64,000 nt of DNA from Luteipulveratus flavus. Lineage in GTDB: Bacteria > Actinomycetota > Actinomycetes > Actinomycetales > Dermatophilaceae. Both the position numbers and the translations under genes were made by a program. Positions 54,877-63,954 of this stretch are shown in pieces. Numbering within the stretch: position 1 is the first letter of the stretch; the number at the start of each line of letters is the position of its first letter. The stretch spans positions 40,301 to 104,300 of the forward strand of contig NZ_JAROAV010000057.1 in the NCBI RefSeq assembly GCF_029439465.1, given 5' to 3'. Under the pieces are notes generated by a model. That model was not told where the DNA came from and did no database searches. It saw nothing but the letters and a program-made list of their open reading frames with translations.

Positions 54877-56044
54877 CCAGTCGAGTACCAGCCGTCACAA
54901 GAACGACGCTGTCCTCCGCAGATCGACGGTCCCTGTGGTGGATGGCCGGCACGGTCGTCCTGCTGCACCTCGTCGGGTTCGGCCTGCTCCTCGGAGTCGT
55001 CGCGCCCCAGCACCTGCGCATCGGTGGTGAGCATCCCGCTTTCGGGGTCGGCGTCGGCGTCCTGGCCTACACCTTCGGGATCCGGCATGCCTTCGACGCC
55101 GACCACATCGCCGCCGTCGACAACACGACTCGCAAGCTGCTCGCGGACGCTCCTACGGCGGCAGCGGAAGGGGTCCGAACCCGACGACCGCTCTCCGTGG
55201 GGTTCTGGTTCTCCCTGGGCCACTCCACCATCGTCTTCGGCCTCTCTTTCCTCCTTGTCCTGGGCGTCCGGGCGCTGGACGGCTCGGTGGCCGACGACGA
55301 CTCCGCGCTGCACACCGTCACGGGGCTCATCGGTCCCTCGGTGTCCGGCGTGTTCCTGTGGCTGCTGGGTGTGCTCAACCTCGTGGCCCTCGTCGGACTG
55401 CTCGACGTCTTCCGTCGGATGCGCCGTGGGGAGTACGACGAGCAGGAGCTCGAGCGCCGGCTGGACTCCCGGGGGCTGCTGAACAGGCTCCTCGGGCGAC
55501 TGCTGCGCACCGTCCGCGAGCCGTGGCACATCTACCCGGTGGGCGTCCTGTTCGGGCTGGGTTCGACACCGCCTCGGAGGTCGGGCTGCTCGTCCTCGCC
55601 GGCGGCGCGGCGGCGTTCGCGCTCCCGTTCTACGCAATCCTCGTCCTGCCCGTCCTCTTCGCGGCGGGTATGTGCGCGATGGACACGCTCGACGGCGTCT
55701 TCATGAACCTCGCCTACGGGTGGGCGTTCGCCAGGCCCGTCCGCAAGGTGTTCTACAACCTCGTCGTCACGTCCGTCTCGGTCGCCGTCGCGCTGGTCAT
55801 CGGCACCATCGAGCTGGTCGGCGTGCTGGCCGACCGGCTCGACCTCACCAGCGGCCCCCTCGCCGCGATCGCCGACGTCCCGCTCGACCACGTCGGGTAC
55901 GGCATCGTCGCGCTCTTCGTGGCCGCATGGGTTCTCGCCGTCGCCGTCTGGAAGACGTTTCGGCTCGAGGAGCGCTGGCCGACGGACCAGCTCGCGGACC
56001 GCCGAGACCTCGCCACCAGCGGTCCTTCATCACCCGCGTCCTGA
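54873..56044 (+). pseudogene. NiCoT nickel/cobalt permease interrupted by a frameshift
   Basis: Two frames together encode a normal-length (about 390 aa) NiCoT protein. Frame 1 (54873 onward) gives GIRHAFDADHIAAVDN, the HX4DH metal-selectivity motif, and reaches VGVLFGLG near 55560; frame 2 then continues FDTASEVGLLVLAGGAAAF to VWKTFRLEERW. One base is missing at about 55560 in the LGxDTxSE signature. The other conserved residues are intact, which implies a very recent loss, an assembly/sequencing error or, less likely, a programmed shift (a -1 slip at CTG GG would restore the motif). The family imports Ni2+ or Co2+. The ATG overlaps the antiporter stop. Confidence 0.85.
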
Positions 56045-56255
56045 GGTCCCCCGGGTCGAGGCGGTCGATCTCCGATCGTGGCGACGGGTCCGGTTCCCTC
56101 GCCAGCACTCTGGCGTTCGAGTGCTGCCGGGTGCTCTGATCGGGATGGACGTACGCGTCGGCTGACGAGCCGCAGTCGTCGCTCCGGACGCCGGCAGTGT
56201 GGGAATGTTGGGCTGCGCGGGACCCGAGGGTGGTCCGCCAGGGAGGTCCACGACG

Positions 56256-56858
56256 ATGTTCGCCGCTCTGACCGGAGCCGGGCTGTCCGCCGCCGCGGGC
56301 CTCAACGCCTACGTCCCGTTCCTGCTGGTCGCCCTCGTCGCCCGGTTCACCGACGTGATCACCCTGCCGGCGTCCTTCACCTGGATCGAGTCGCCCTGGG
56401 CGATCGCCGCGGCGACGGTGCTGCTGGTCGCCGAGGTCGTCCTGGACAAGATCCCCGCGATCGACAGTATGAACGACCTCATCGGCACCGCCGTACGGCC
56501 GACCATCGGCGGCGTGGTCTTCGCCGCGACGCAGTCGGCGGGCGACATCGACAGCTCGACCTGGATGCAGCAGCACCCGTGGGTGGGGGCGGTCGGCGGC
56601 ATTGTCATCGCCGGCCTCGTCCACACCACCAAGGCCGCGATCAGACCCGCCGTCAACGTGTCCACGGCCGGCATCGGCGCACCGGTCATCTCCGGAGTGG
56701 AGGACGTCGCGTCGGTCGGGCTGAGCCTGACCGCGATCTTCCTCCCGCTGCTGGTGATCGTCGCCCTGGTCGTCCTGGTGTGGGCGGTGTGGGTGCTCTG
56801 GCGGCGGATGCGGCGGATGCGCAGACGCCGCCGACCGGGCCTCGGACAGCCGGCCTGA
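56256..56858 (+). CDS. DUF4126 family membrane protein
   Basis: 200 aa with about five spans. TGAGLSAAAGLNAYVPFLLV, VVLDKIPAIDSMND and VGAVGGIVIAGLVHTTKAAI match DUF4126. The start at 56256 follows AGGGAGG; an in-frame ATG at 56199 gives a poorly conserved extension. The function is unknown. It lies 211 bp downstream of the permease and is probably a separate unit. Confidence 0.85.
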   Translation: MFAALTGAGLSAAAGLNAYVPFLLVALVARFTDVITLPASFTWIESPWAIAAATVLLVAEVVLDKIPAIDSMNDLIGTAVRPTIGGVVFAATQSAGDIDSSTWMQQHPWVGAVGGIVIAGLVHTTKAAIRPAVNVSTAGIGAPVISGVEDVASVGLSLTAIFLPLLVIVALVVLVWAVWVLWRRMRRMRRRRRPGLGQPA

Positions 56859-56864
56859 GACCCG

Positions 56865-57245
56865 GTGCCGACCACGTTCCGTACCCGCGACGGGCGACCG
56901 GCCGCGGCCGGCCCCCGGCTGCCCGGCTCGCCGCCGTCGCTCCGCCCCATGCTCCTTCTCGGGCTCGCGGCCGTCCTCGCGGTCACCGGCTGGATCGTGT
57001 GGCGCCGCAGCCAGCAACCCGCTCCCCCGGACCACATGGCCGCCGCCACGGTGCTGCGCCAGGAGTCCGACGGTGACCGTACGAGGCTGACGGTGCGGTT
57101 CACCGCCGACGGGAAGCCCCGGACCGCGACGCACGAGGTGAGCACCGACGCGTTCGTCGCGCAGGGCCGTGTGGCGTGGATCTGCTACACGGCAGGCGAC
57201 CCCGGCGACACGCGCGTTCGGCTGCCGTTCGACCCCCTCTGCTGA
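56865..57245 (+). CDS. Single-span membrane protein of unknown function
   Basis: 126 aa from a GTG 6 bp after the DUF4126 stop; an ATG at residue 29 is an alternative start. One membrane span (LLLGLAAVLAVTGWIVW, about 30-46) is followed by a short beta-rich extracellular or cytosolic domain ending in Cys (VRLPFDPLC). The pattern loosely recalls DUF3592 proteins (GxVAWxxYxxxxPxxxRV). The call is weak. Confidence 0.55.
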   Translation: MPTTFRTRDGRPAAAGPRLPGSPPSLRPMLLLGLAAVLAVTGWIVWRRSQQPAPPDHMAAATVLRQESDGDRTRLTVRFTADGKPRTATHEVSTDAFVAQGRVAWICYTAGDPGDTRVRLPFDPLC

Positions 57246-57287
57246 CCGGGCGCAACCCACGTCGGTCGGGAGCCCGCGACCGCACCA

Positions 57288-57293
57288 CTAGAC
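57288..57293 (+). promoter_or_regulatory. Putative -10 box of the Mrp operon
   Basis: TAGACT, preceded by the pair of bases CAC, about 100 bp upstream of the mnhA start. No -35 is clear. It lies in the 148-bp gap before the operon. Confidence 0.3.
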
Positions 57294-57393
57294 TCGGCAG
57301 CCACACCACCCCTCGCTTCGGTGTCCGCCGGCCCTCGCTGCCCTGGACGCGCGGCTGCGGGGTCCACGCCGCCGCGACGACGAGGAGGTGCCA

Positions 57394-60354
57394 GTGATCG
57401 CCCTCCTGGTCATCCACGCCCTGGCCGCGACCGCTGCTCCTTTCCTCGTCCGACTGCTGGGCCGACGCGCGTTCTGGCTGCTGGCCCTGCCGCCCGCGGG
57501 TGCCGCCGGGTGGGCGCTCACGCAGACCGGCGCCGTCCGGGACGGGCACGGCCCGACCGAGTCGCTGCGCTGGGTGCCCTCGCTCGGGATGAACCTCACC
57601 TTCACCCTCGACACGCTCGCCTGGCTGATGACGCTGATCGTCGGGGGCATCGGGGCGCTCATCCTCATCTACTGCTCCTCCTACTTCGAGCGCGACGCCC
57701 CCGGGATGGGCCGCTTCGCCGGGTGTCTCACCGGGTTCGCCGGGGCCATGCTCGGCCTCGTCACCACCGACGACCTCCTCGTGCTGTACCTCTTCTGGGA
57801 AGCCACCACCGTCCTGTCGTACCTGCTGATCGGGCACAAGACGACCAGCCGGGACAGCCGCTCCGCCGCGACCCAGGCCCTGGTCGTGACCACGGCCGGC
57901 GGTCTGGCGATGCTGATCGGGATCGTGATCATCGGGCAGAGCGCGGGGACGTACCGGATCAGCGAGGTCCTCGCCGCGCCCCCGACGGGTACGGCCGTGA
58001 CCGCAGCCGTCGTGCTCCTGCTCGCCGGCGCGATCTCCAAGTCCGCGCTCGTCCCGTTCCACTTCTGGCTGCCCGGCGCGATGGCCGCGCCGACGCCCGT
58101 GAGCGCCTACCTGCACGCCGCCGCGATGGTGAAGGCCGGCATCTACCTGATCGCCCGGTTCGCGCCCGCCTACTCCGGGCTGACGGAGTGGAAAGTCACC
58201 CTGCTGACCCTCGGCGGTCTGACCATGCTCATCGGCGCCTGGCGAGCGCTGCGCCAGGTCGACCTGAAGCTGCTGCTGGCGTACGGCACGGTGAGCCAGC
58301 TCGGGTTCATCTCGCTGGTCGTCGGGGCCGGCGGCCACGGCGCCGCGCTGGCCGGTCTCGGGCTGCTGCTCTCGCACGCGCTGTTCAAGTCGACCCTGTT
58401 CCTCAGCGTCGGGGCGATCGACTGCCGTACGGGCACCCGTGACCTGCGCAGGCTCAACGGGCTCGGCCGGCGCATGCCCTGGATCGCAGGTGCGGCGCTG
58501 CTGGCCGGTCTGTCGATGGCCGGCCTCCCGCTGCTGATGGGCTTCTTCGCCAAGGAGGCGGCGTTCGGCGCCTTCCTGCTCGGGCCGGAGTACGACGCCG
58601 GGCCCACCGGGTCCGCCGGCGCCGACACCCTGATGCTCGCGGTCATGGTCGTCGGCTCGATCCTCACCTTCGCCTACACCGCGCGGTTCCTGTGGGGCGC
58701 GTTCGCCACCGCGCCCCGCCGCGAGCTCACCGAGGTCTTCGACGCCGGCCCCTGGCTGACCGCCGTCCCGGTGCTGCTCGGCGCGGGCGGTCTGGTGGTC
58801 GGACTCACCGCGACGTGGATCGAGCCGCTGCTCGCGCCGTACGCCGACCAGTGGGTCGCCGGCGACCACCCGGTGCACCTGGGCGGCTGGCACGGGTTCA
58901 ACCTCGCGCTGCTGCTGTCGGTCCTGACGTGGGCGTGCGGTGCGGCCCTGTTCGCCGCGCGTGCGCCCTTCGAGTCCGCGCAGGGCCGGCTGCCCAGGAC
59001 GTACTCCGCCGAGCAGGTCTACCGCCTCGCCATGCGGTCGCTGGACCGCGCGTCCGTCGAGGTGACCGGCGCCGTCCAGCGCGGGTCGCTGCCGCTGTCG
59101 CTCGCGCTGATCCTGATCGTCTTCATCGTCGTCCCGGGTAGCCAGCTGCTGTGGGGCGGCGTGACCTGGCCGGACCAGGTCCGCTGGTGGGACAACCCGG
59201 CCCAGCCCGCCGTCGGCCTGGTCGTCGTCGCCGCGGCCGTCGCCGCGACCCGCGCCCGCCGCCGGCTGCGCGCGGTGTTCCTGCTCGGCGTCACCGGGTA
59301 CGGCGCCTCGATGCTGTTCCTGCTGCACGGCGCACCCGACCTCGCGCTCACCCAGATCCTGGTCGAGACGGTCTCGCTGGTCGTCTTCGTCCTGGTGCTG
59401 CGACGGCTGTCCGGCAAGTTCCCCGACGACCCCCCGCGCGCCGTGCGGCGGTGGCGGGCCCTGCTCGGGCTCGGCGTCGGGACGGTCACCGCCGCCATGG
59501 CCCTCACCGCCTCGGCGGTCCGCAGCACACCGCCGTCGGCGAGCGACCTGGCCAGGAGCGCGGTCGAGTTCGGCGGCGGCAGCAACATCGTCAACGTGAT
59601 CCTGGTGGACGTCCGCGCCTGGGACACGATGGGCGAGCTGTCCGTCGTCCTGGTCGCCGCCACCGGCGTGGCGAGCCTGGTCTTCATCGGCGGCGACGTC
59701 CACGCCCGCGGCCGACAGCTGATCCGTGCCTCCTGGGAACGACGCGGCTCCTACACCGACGTCGGCGGCGCCGAGGGCAGCGGCAGCCGGTGGCTGGCCG
59801 AGGGCGGCCGCCTCGCCCCGGAGCGACGGTCCACGATCTTCGAGGTGGTCACCCGCCTGGTGTTCCACACGATCGTGCTGTGGTCGCTCTACCTGCTCTT
59901 CTCCGGCCACAACCACCCCGGTGGCGGGTTCGCCGCCGGTCTGATGTGCGGGCTGGCGCTGGCCGTGCGCTACCTCGCCGGCTCCCGGGACGAGCTGCTC
60001 GCCGCGGCGCCGGTCATGCCCGGCCTGCTGATGGGCGCCGGCCTGTTCCTGTCCGCAGGCGTCGGCCTGGGCGCGATGCTCGCCGGCGGCGGACCCCTGC
60101 AGAGCTGGATCTTCGACCTGCACCTGCCGCTGCTCGGCCACGTCCACCTGGTGACGTCCGTCTTCTTCGACCTCGGCGTCTACCTCGTCGTCATCGGGCT
60201 GATGCTGGACATCCTGCGCAGCCTCGGCTCCCGGGTCGACACCCAGATCGAGCAGCAGGACGCCGAGTCGGTTCAGGTCGCCGGCACCCACACCGAGAGC
60301 GGGGAGCCGGCGGCGAACTCCTCTCCCGTCCGGGAGGGGCCGATGGGCACATGA
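57394..60354 (+). CDS. mnhA: Mrp antiporter subunit A fused to subunit B
   Basis: 986 aa. The first about 500 residues are NuoL-like (YLFWEATTVLSYLLIGHKT, then SAYLHAAAMVKAGIYLIARF with ion-path Lys). A second membrane region (MrpA C-terminal, VFLLGVTGYGASMLFLLHGA and LVETVSLVVFVLVLRRL) follows. The last 170 residues are an MrpB domain (TRLVFHTIVLWSLYLLFSGH, HNHPGGGFAAGLMCGLALAV). The A-B fusion is typical of Mrp operons of this type. It exchanges Na+ for H+ as part of a multi-subunit membrane complex. GTG at 57394 is preceded by GAGGAGG; the GTG at 57388 overlaps that box. Confidence 0.94.
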   Translation: MIALLVIHALAATAAPFLVRLLGRRAFWLLALPPAGAAGWALTQTGAVRDGHGPTESLRWVPSLGMNLTFTLDTLAWLMTLIVGGIGALILIYCSSYFERDAPGMGRFAGCLTGFAGAMLGLVTTDDLLVLYLFWEATTVLSYLLIGHKTTSRDSRSAATQALVVTTAGGLAMLIGIVIIGQSAGTYRISEVLAAPPTGTAVTAAVVLLLAGAISKSALVPFHFWLPGAMAAPTPVSAYLHAAAMVKAGIYLIARFAPAYSGLTEWKVTLLTLGGLTMLIGAWRALRQVDLKLLLAYGTVSQLGFISLVVGAGGHGAALAGLGLLLSHALFKSTLFLSVGAIDCRTGTRDLRRLNGLGRRMPWIAGAALLAGLSMAGLPLLMGFFAKEAAFGAFLLGPEYDAGPTGSAGADTLMLAVMVVGSILTFAYTARFLWGAFATAPRRELTEVFDAGPWLTAVPVLLGAGGLVVGLTATWIEPLLAPYADQWVAGDHPVHLGGWHGFNLALLLSVLTWACGAALFAARAPFESAQGRLPRTYSAEQVYRLAMRSLDRASVEVTGAVQRGSLPLSLALILIVFIVVPGSQLLWGGVTWPDQVRWWDNPAQPAVGLVVVAAAVAATRARRRLRAVFLLGVTGYGASMLFLLHGAPDLALTQILVETVSLVVFVLVLRRLSGKFPDDPPRAVRRWRALLGLGVGTVTAAMALTASAVRSTPPSASDLARSAVEFGGGSNIVNVILVDVRAWDTMGELSVVLVAATGVASLVFIGGDVHARGRQLIRASWERRGSYTDVGGAEGSGSRWLAEGGRLAPERRSTIFEVVTRLVFHTIVLWSLYLLFSGHNHPGGGFAAGLMCGLALAVRYLAGSRDELLAAAPVMPGLLMGAGLFLSAGVGLGAMLAGGGPLQSWIFDLHLPLLGHVHLVTSVFFDLGVYLVVIGLMLDILRSLGSRVDTQIEQQDAESVQVAGTHTESGEPAANSSPVREGPMGT

Positions 60355-60893
60355 CCCCCAACATCACCCTCGTGCTCGTGGTCGGCGTGCTGTTCAGCAC
60401 CGGCGTCTACCTGCTGCTCGCGCGCTCCGTCGTCCGGGCCCTGATCGGGTTCCTGCTGCTGAGCAACGGCGCGAACATCCTGTTCCTGATCGCCAGCGGC
60501 CGCGCCGGACGGGCACCGATCGTCGGGCGCAACGACGGCGCCCGGATGAGCGACCCGCTCCCCCAGGCGCTCGTCCTCACCGCGATCGTGATCGGCCTCT
60601 GCATGACCGCCTTCATGCTCGCGCTCGCCCACCGATCCTGGCAGCTGTCCGAGACCGACGTCCTCGCCGACGACGTCGAGGACACCCGCATCCACCGGCG
60701 CGCGACCGACAACGACATGTCCGAGAGCGACTACCAGGACCGCGACCGGCCCGAGGACGAGCCCGTGGCCCCGCACCCGGCGGGCCTGCCCGTACCCGAC
60801 GGCCCCACGACGTACGACGACCACCTCGACGAGAACGACGACGCGCACGACGACCAGAAGACCCAGACGGTGACCGGCGGGAAGGAGGGCTGA
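60351..60893 (+). CDS. mnhC: Mrp antiporter subunit C
   Basis: 180 aa. Residues 1 to about 100 have three spans and are NuoK-like (LVLVVGVLFSTGVYLLLARS, LIGFLLLSNGANILFLIASG, MSDPLPQALVLTAIVIGLC). Beyond it lies an acidic, disordered tail of about 75 residues (DDVEDTRIHRRATDNDMSES onward) that MrpC usually lacks. The ATG overlaps the mnhA stop. Confidence 0.93.
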   Translation: MTPNITLVLVVGVLFSTGVYLLLARSVVRALIGFLLLSNGANILFLIASGRAGRAPIVGRNDGARMSDPLPQALVLTAIVIGLCMTAFMLALAHRSWQLSETDVLADDVEDTRIHRRATDNDMSESDYQDRDRPEDEPVAPHPAGLPVPDGPTTYDDHLDENDDAHDDQKTQTVTGGKEG

Positions 60894-62458
60894 TGGGGCT
60901 CGAGGACCTCGTCCCGCTGCCGGTGATCCTGCCGCTGGTCGGCGCCGGCATCACCCTGGCCGCCGCGGGCCACACCCGCGTACAGCGGTTCACCAGCCTG
61001 TCGGTGGTCACCGCCGTGCTCGCGGTGTCGATGGCCCTGCTGTGGGCGACCGACCAGCGCGGCCCACAGGTCGTGCACGTCGGCGGCTGGCCGCCCACCG
61101 AGGGCATCGTCCTGGTCGCCGACCGGCTCTCGGCCCTGATGCTCATCGTGTCCTCGGCCGTGACCCTCGCGGTCCTGCGCTACTCCGTCGGTCTCGGCCG
61201 GTCGGCGTTCGACGAGGAGCACGACGGCGAGGCGCCGCTGCCGATCTTCCACCCGACCCTGCTGGTCCTGACCGCAGGCGTGTCGACGACGTTCGTCTCC
61301 GGCGACCTGTTCCACCTGTACGTCGGCTTCGAGATGCTGCTCGCCGCGAGCTTCGTCCTGCTGACGCTCGGCGGCACCCAGGACCGCGTCCGGGCGGGCA
61401 TCTCCTACGCGTACGTGTCGCTGCTGTCGTCCCTGGTGTTCCTGGTCGCGATCGCCCTGATCTACGCCTCGGCGGGCACCGTGAACATGGCCATCCTGGC
61501 CCAGCGGCTGGACGCGCTGCCGCCGGGCACGTCGCTGGCGCTGCACGCGATGCTGCTGCTCGGCTTCGCGATCAAGGCGGCCGTCTTCCCGCTGTCCGGC
61601 TGGCTGCCCGACTCCTACCCGACCGCGCCCGCCCCGGTCACCGCCGTCTTCGCGGGCCTGCTCACCAAGGTCGGCATCTACGCGATGATCCGCACCCAGA
61701 CGCTGCTCTTCCCCGACGGCCGGCTCAACACGCTGCTGCTGTGGGCCGCGCTGCTGACGATGCTCGTCGGCATCCTCGGCGCGGTCGCGCAGGACGACAT
61801 CAAGCGCATGCTGTCCTTCACCCTGGTGAGCCACATCGGCTACATGCTGTTCGGCATCGCGGTCGGCAGCGAGAAGGGCTACTCCTCGGCGATCTTCTAC
61901 GTCGTCCACCACATCGCGATCCAGACCACCCTGTTCCTCGTCGCCGGCCTGATCGAACGTTTCGGCGGGTCCACGTCGTTGAGCCGGCTCAGCGGGCTGG
62001 CCACCTCGGCGCCGCTGCTCGGCGTCCTGTTCTTCGTCCCCGCGCTCAACCTCGCCGGCATCCCGCCGTTCTCGGGCTTCCTCGGCAAGGTCGGCCTGAT
62101 GCAGGCGGGCGCCGACCTGGGCACGCCGCTGGCGTACCTGCTGCTCGCCGGCTCGGCCCTCACCAGCCTGCTCACGCTGTACGCCGTCAGCCGGGTCTGG
62201 GGCCGGGCGTTCTGGCGGGCGCCCGAGGAGGCCATGGCCGGGAGCGGTCCCGGTGCCGTGCGCGCCTCCCGCGAGCACGCCCTGACGTACGGCGTGGTGA
62301 TGCCGACCACCGTGCTGGTCGTCGTGGGCGTCGGGCTCACCGTCGTCGCCGGCCCGCTGTTCCACATCACCGACCGAGCGGCGGCCGACCTGCTGAACCG
62401 GTCGACGTACGTCCAGTCGGTCCTGGTGAACAGCACCGCGGACGGAGGGGCGCCGTGA
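60893..62458 (+). CDS. mnhD: Mrp antiporter subunit D
   Basis: 521 aa, NuoM/N-like. VSGDLFHLYVGFEMLLAASF (conserved Glu), SLALHAMLLLGFAIKAAVFP (Lys), LPDSYPTAPAPVTAVFAGLL and HIGYMLFGIAVGS are diagnostic. It is one of the two large ion-translocating subunits. The ATG overlaps the mnhC stop (TGATG). Confidence 0.95.
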   Translation: MGLEDLVPLPVILPLVGAGITLAAAGHTRVQRFTSLSVVTAVLAVSMALLWATDQRGPQVVHVGGWPPTEGIVLVADRLSALMLIVSSAVTLAVLRYSVGLGRSAFDEEHDGEAPLPIFHPTLLVLTAGVSTTFVSGDLFHLYVGFEMLLAASFVLLTLGGTQDRVRAGISYAYVSLLSSLVFLVAIALIYASAGTVNMAILAQRLDALPPGTSLALHAMLLLGFAIKAAVFPLSGWLPDSYPTAPAPVTAVFAGLLTKVGIYAMIRTQTLLFPDGRLNTLLLWAALLTMLVGILGAVAQDDIKRMLSFTLVSHIGYMLFGIAVGSEKGYSSAIFYVVHHIAIQTTLFLVAGLIERFGGSTSLSRLSGLATSAPLLGVLFFVPALNLAGIPPFSGFLGKVGLMQAGADLGTPLAYLLLAGSALTSLLTLYAVSRVWGRAFWRAPEEAMAGSGPGAVRASREHALTYGVVMPTTVLVVVGVGLTVVAGPLFHITDRAAADLLNRSTYVQSVLVNSTADGGAP

Positions 62459-62982
62459 TCCGCCGCCGCGTCCAGCCGTTCCCGCTGCTGTGGCTGACCC
62501 TGGTGTGGGTGCTGCTGTGGGGCAACGTGTCGTGGGCGAACGTCCTCGGGGGGCTGGCCCTCGGGTTCGTGATCCTGATGGTGTTCCCGCTGCCGCGGCT
62601 CAGCGTCGGCATGACCTTCCGGCCGGTGTGGTTCGCCGTGCTGCTCGGACACTTCGTCGTCGACCTGGTCCGGGCGTCGGTCACCGTGGCGTGGCTCGCC
62701 GTGCGGCCCGGCCGTCCCGCGAACGGCGTGGTCTTCGACGTCCGGCTGCGTGGCCGTGACGAGCTGCTGCAGTCCGTGACCGCCGAGATGGTGGCGCTCG
62801 TCCCCGGGACCGTCGTCATCGACCTCGAGCCTGCGAGCGGTGCCATGACCATCCACGCCCTGGACGTGCACGACCTCGACGGCGCCCGCCGGATCCATCG
62901 TCAGATCCTCGGCCAGGAGGACCGGGTGCTGCGCGCGCTCGCCACCGACGTACCCGGCCCGACGACGGAGGAGCGGACATGA
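62455..62982 (+). CDS. mnhE: Mrp antiporter subunit E
   Basis: 175 aa from a GTG overlapping the mnhD stop. Two N-terminal spans, then RASVTVAWLAVRPGRPANGV, VTAEMVALVPGTVVIDLEP and TIHALDVHDLDGARRIHRQI, the latter close to the MrpE ferredoxin-like domain. Confidence 0.93.
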   Translation: MIRRRVQPFPLLWLTLVWVLLWGNVSWANVLGGLALGFVILMVFPLPRLSVGMTFRPVWFAVLLGHFVVDLVRASVTVAWLAVRPGRPANGVVFDVRLRGRDELLQSVTAEMVALVPGTVVIDLEPASGAMTIHALDVHDLDGARRIHRQILGQEDRVLRALATDVPGPTTEERT

Positions 62983-63434
62983 GCGTCTCCGACCTGGCCT
63001 TCTGGGTGATCGGCGGCCTGCTGACCCTCGCCGCGCTGCTTGCGCTGGTCCGCATCGTGCGCGGGCCGAGCGTGCTCGACCGGGTCGTGGGCACCGACGT
63101 CCTGGTGTCCATCGTGGTGTGTGCGCTCGGCACCGAGGCCGCCCTCACCCGGCACAGCACGACGCTGCCGATCCTGATCTCGCTCTCGCTCGTCGCGTTC
63201 GTCGGAGCCGTCGCCGTCGCCCGGTTCGTCGCGCGGGACCGCGACACCGCGCCGGGTCAGGACGAGGTCGCGCCGGCGGGCCGGGTCCTCACCGCGTCGG
63301 GCCCGGTCGGACCGCCTGCGGGCCTGGACTCCGAGCACGCCACCGAGGCCGGTCCCGATGTCTCGCCCGACGGCCGGATGTCCCGGGGCGACGACCTTGC
63401 CGACGACCGCGCCGACCCGGAGGAGACCTCATGA
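62979..63434 (+). CDS. mnhF: Mrp antiporter subunit F
   Basis: 151 aa. Three spans in the first 90 residues (FWVIGGLLTLAALLALVRIV, RGPSVLDRVVGTDVLVS, LPILISLSLVAFVGAVAVAR) match MrpF. A hydrophilic tail of about 55 residues follows (DVSPDGRMSRGDDLADDRAD), not usual for MrpF. ATG overlaps the mnhE stop. Confidence 0.93.
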   Translation: MSVSDLAFWVIGGLLTLAALLALVRIVRGPSVLDRVVGTDVLVSIVVCALGTEAALTRHSTTLPILISLSLVAFVGAVAVARFVARDRDTAPGQDEVAPAGRVLTASGPVGPPAGLDSEHATEAGPDVSPDGRMSRGDDLADDRADPEETS

Positions 63435-63769
63435 GCTGGACGGATGTCGCCGACGGCGTGGGTCTGGTCTGCCTGCTCGCGGGTGCGCTGCTGTGCCTGT
63501 CCGCCTCGATCGGGCTGCTGCGTTTCCCCGACCTGCTGACCCGGATGCATGCGGGCACCAAGCCGCAGGTCCTCGGCGTCCTGCTGGTGCTGATCGGGGT
63601 CGGCCTACGCCTGCGCTCGGGCCTGGACGTCGGGATGCTGGTGCTGATCGGCGCGTTCCAGCTGCTGACCATCCCGGTGTCCGGCCACATGATCGGGCGG
63701 GCCGCCTACCGGACGGGCGCGGTCGAGCCGGTCCAGGTCCGCCTCACCGCAGACGACGACGACACCTGA
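63431..63769 (+). CDS. mnhG: Mrp antiporter subunit G
   Basis: 112 aa. Three spans; LSASIGLLRFPDLLTRMHAG and HAGTKPQVLGVLLVLIGV are the MrpG signature, and ILIGAFQLLTIPVSGHMI-like residues follow. Last gene of the operon; its ATG overlaps the mnhF stop. The hairpin repeat begins 4 bp after its stop. Confidence 0.94.
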   Translation: MSWTDVADGVGLVCLLAGALLCLSASIGLLRFPDLLTRMHAGTKPQVLGVLLVLIGVGLRLRSGLDVGMLVLIGAFQLLTIPVSGHMIGRAAYRTGAVEPVQVRLTADDDDT

Positions 63770-63773
63770 CGCC

Positions 63774-63839
63774 CCCCGGCAGAAGTTGGTCGCCGGCACA
63801 TCCATACCTGTGCTCGTCGCCACCTTTTGCCGGGAGGCA
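63774..63839. repeat. Copy 1 of a hairpin repeat family
   Basis: 66-bp inverted repeat, arms of about 26 bases (three mismatches plus several G-U pairs) around an 8-base loop, starting 4 bp past the mnhG stop. Differs from copy 2 at one base. It may work as a terminator. Confidence 0.85.
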
Positions 63840-63856
63840 CCTGGCCTCCGCTGCAC

Positions 63857-63922
63857 CCCCGGCGGAAGTTGGTCGCCGGCACATCCATACCTGTGCTCGT
63901 CGCCACCTTTTGCCGGGAGGCA
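63857..63922. repeat. Copy 2 of a hairpin repeat family
   Basis: 66-bp hairpin, 83 bp downstream of copy 1 in the same orientation, identical except for one base (A to G at the fourth base of the GGCA arm). The pair lies between convergent gene ends (63769 and 63955). Confidence 0.85.
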
Positions 63923-63954
63923 GGCACTCGGGGGCGGCGGTCGAGCGCGGCGGG

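Noticed and set aside
57100..60291. A 1063-codon minus-strand open frame opposite mnhA
   Set aside because: It is highly Asp/Gln/Arg/His-rich without any domain, and it lies opposite a clearly conserved antiporter gene; high GC content keeps the frame open.
57394..63769. Complex I (NADH dehydrogenase) fragment
   Set aside because: The NuoL/M/K-like subunits are accompanied by MrpB, E, F and G homologues, which complex I lacks.
63605..63927. Minus-strand frames over the mnhG end and the hairpin repeats, with repeated peptide QKVATSTGMDVPATNF
   Set aside because: The peptide similarity comes from the DNA repeat; differences between copies fall mainly at first and second codon positions, which is not the pattern of coding selection.
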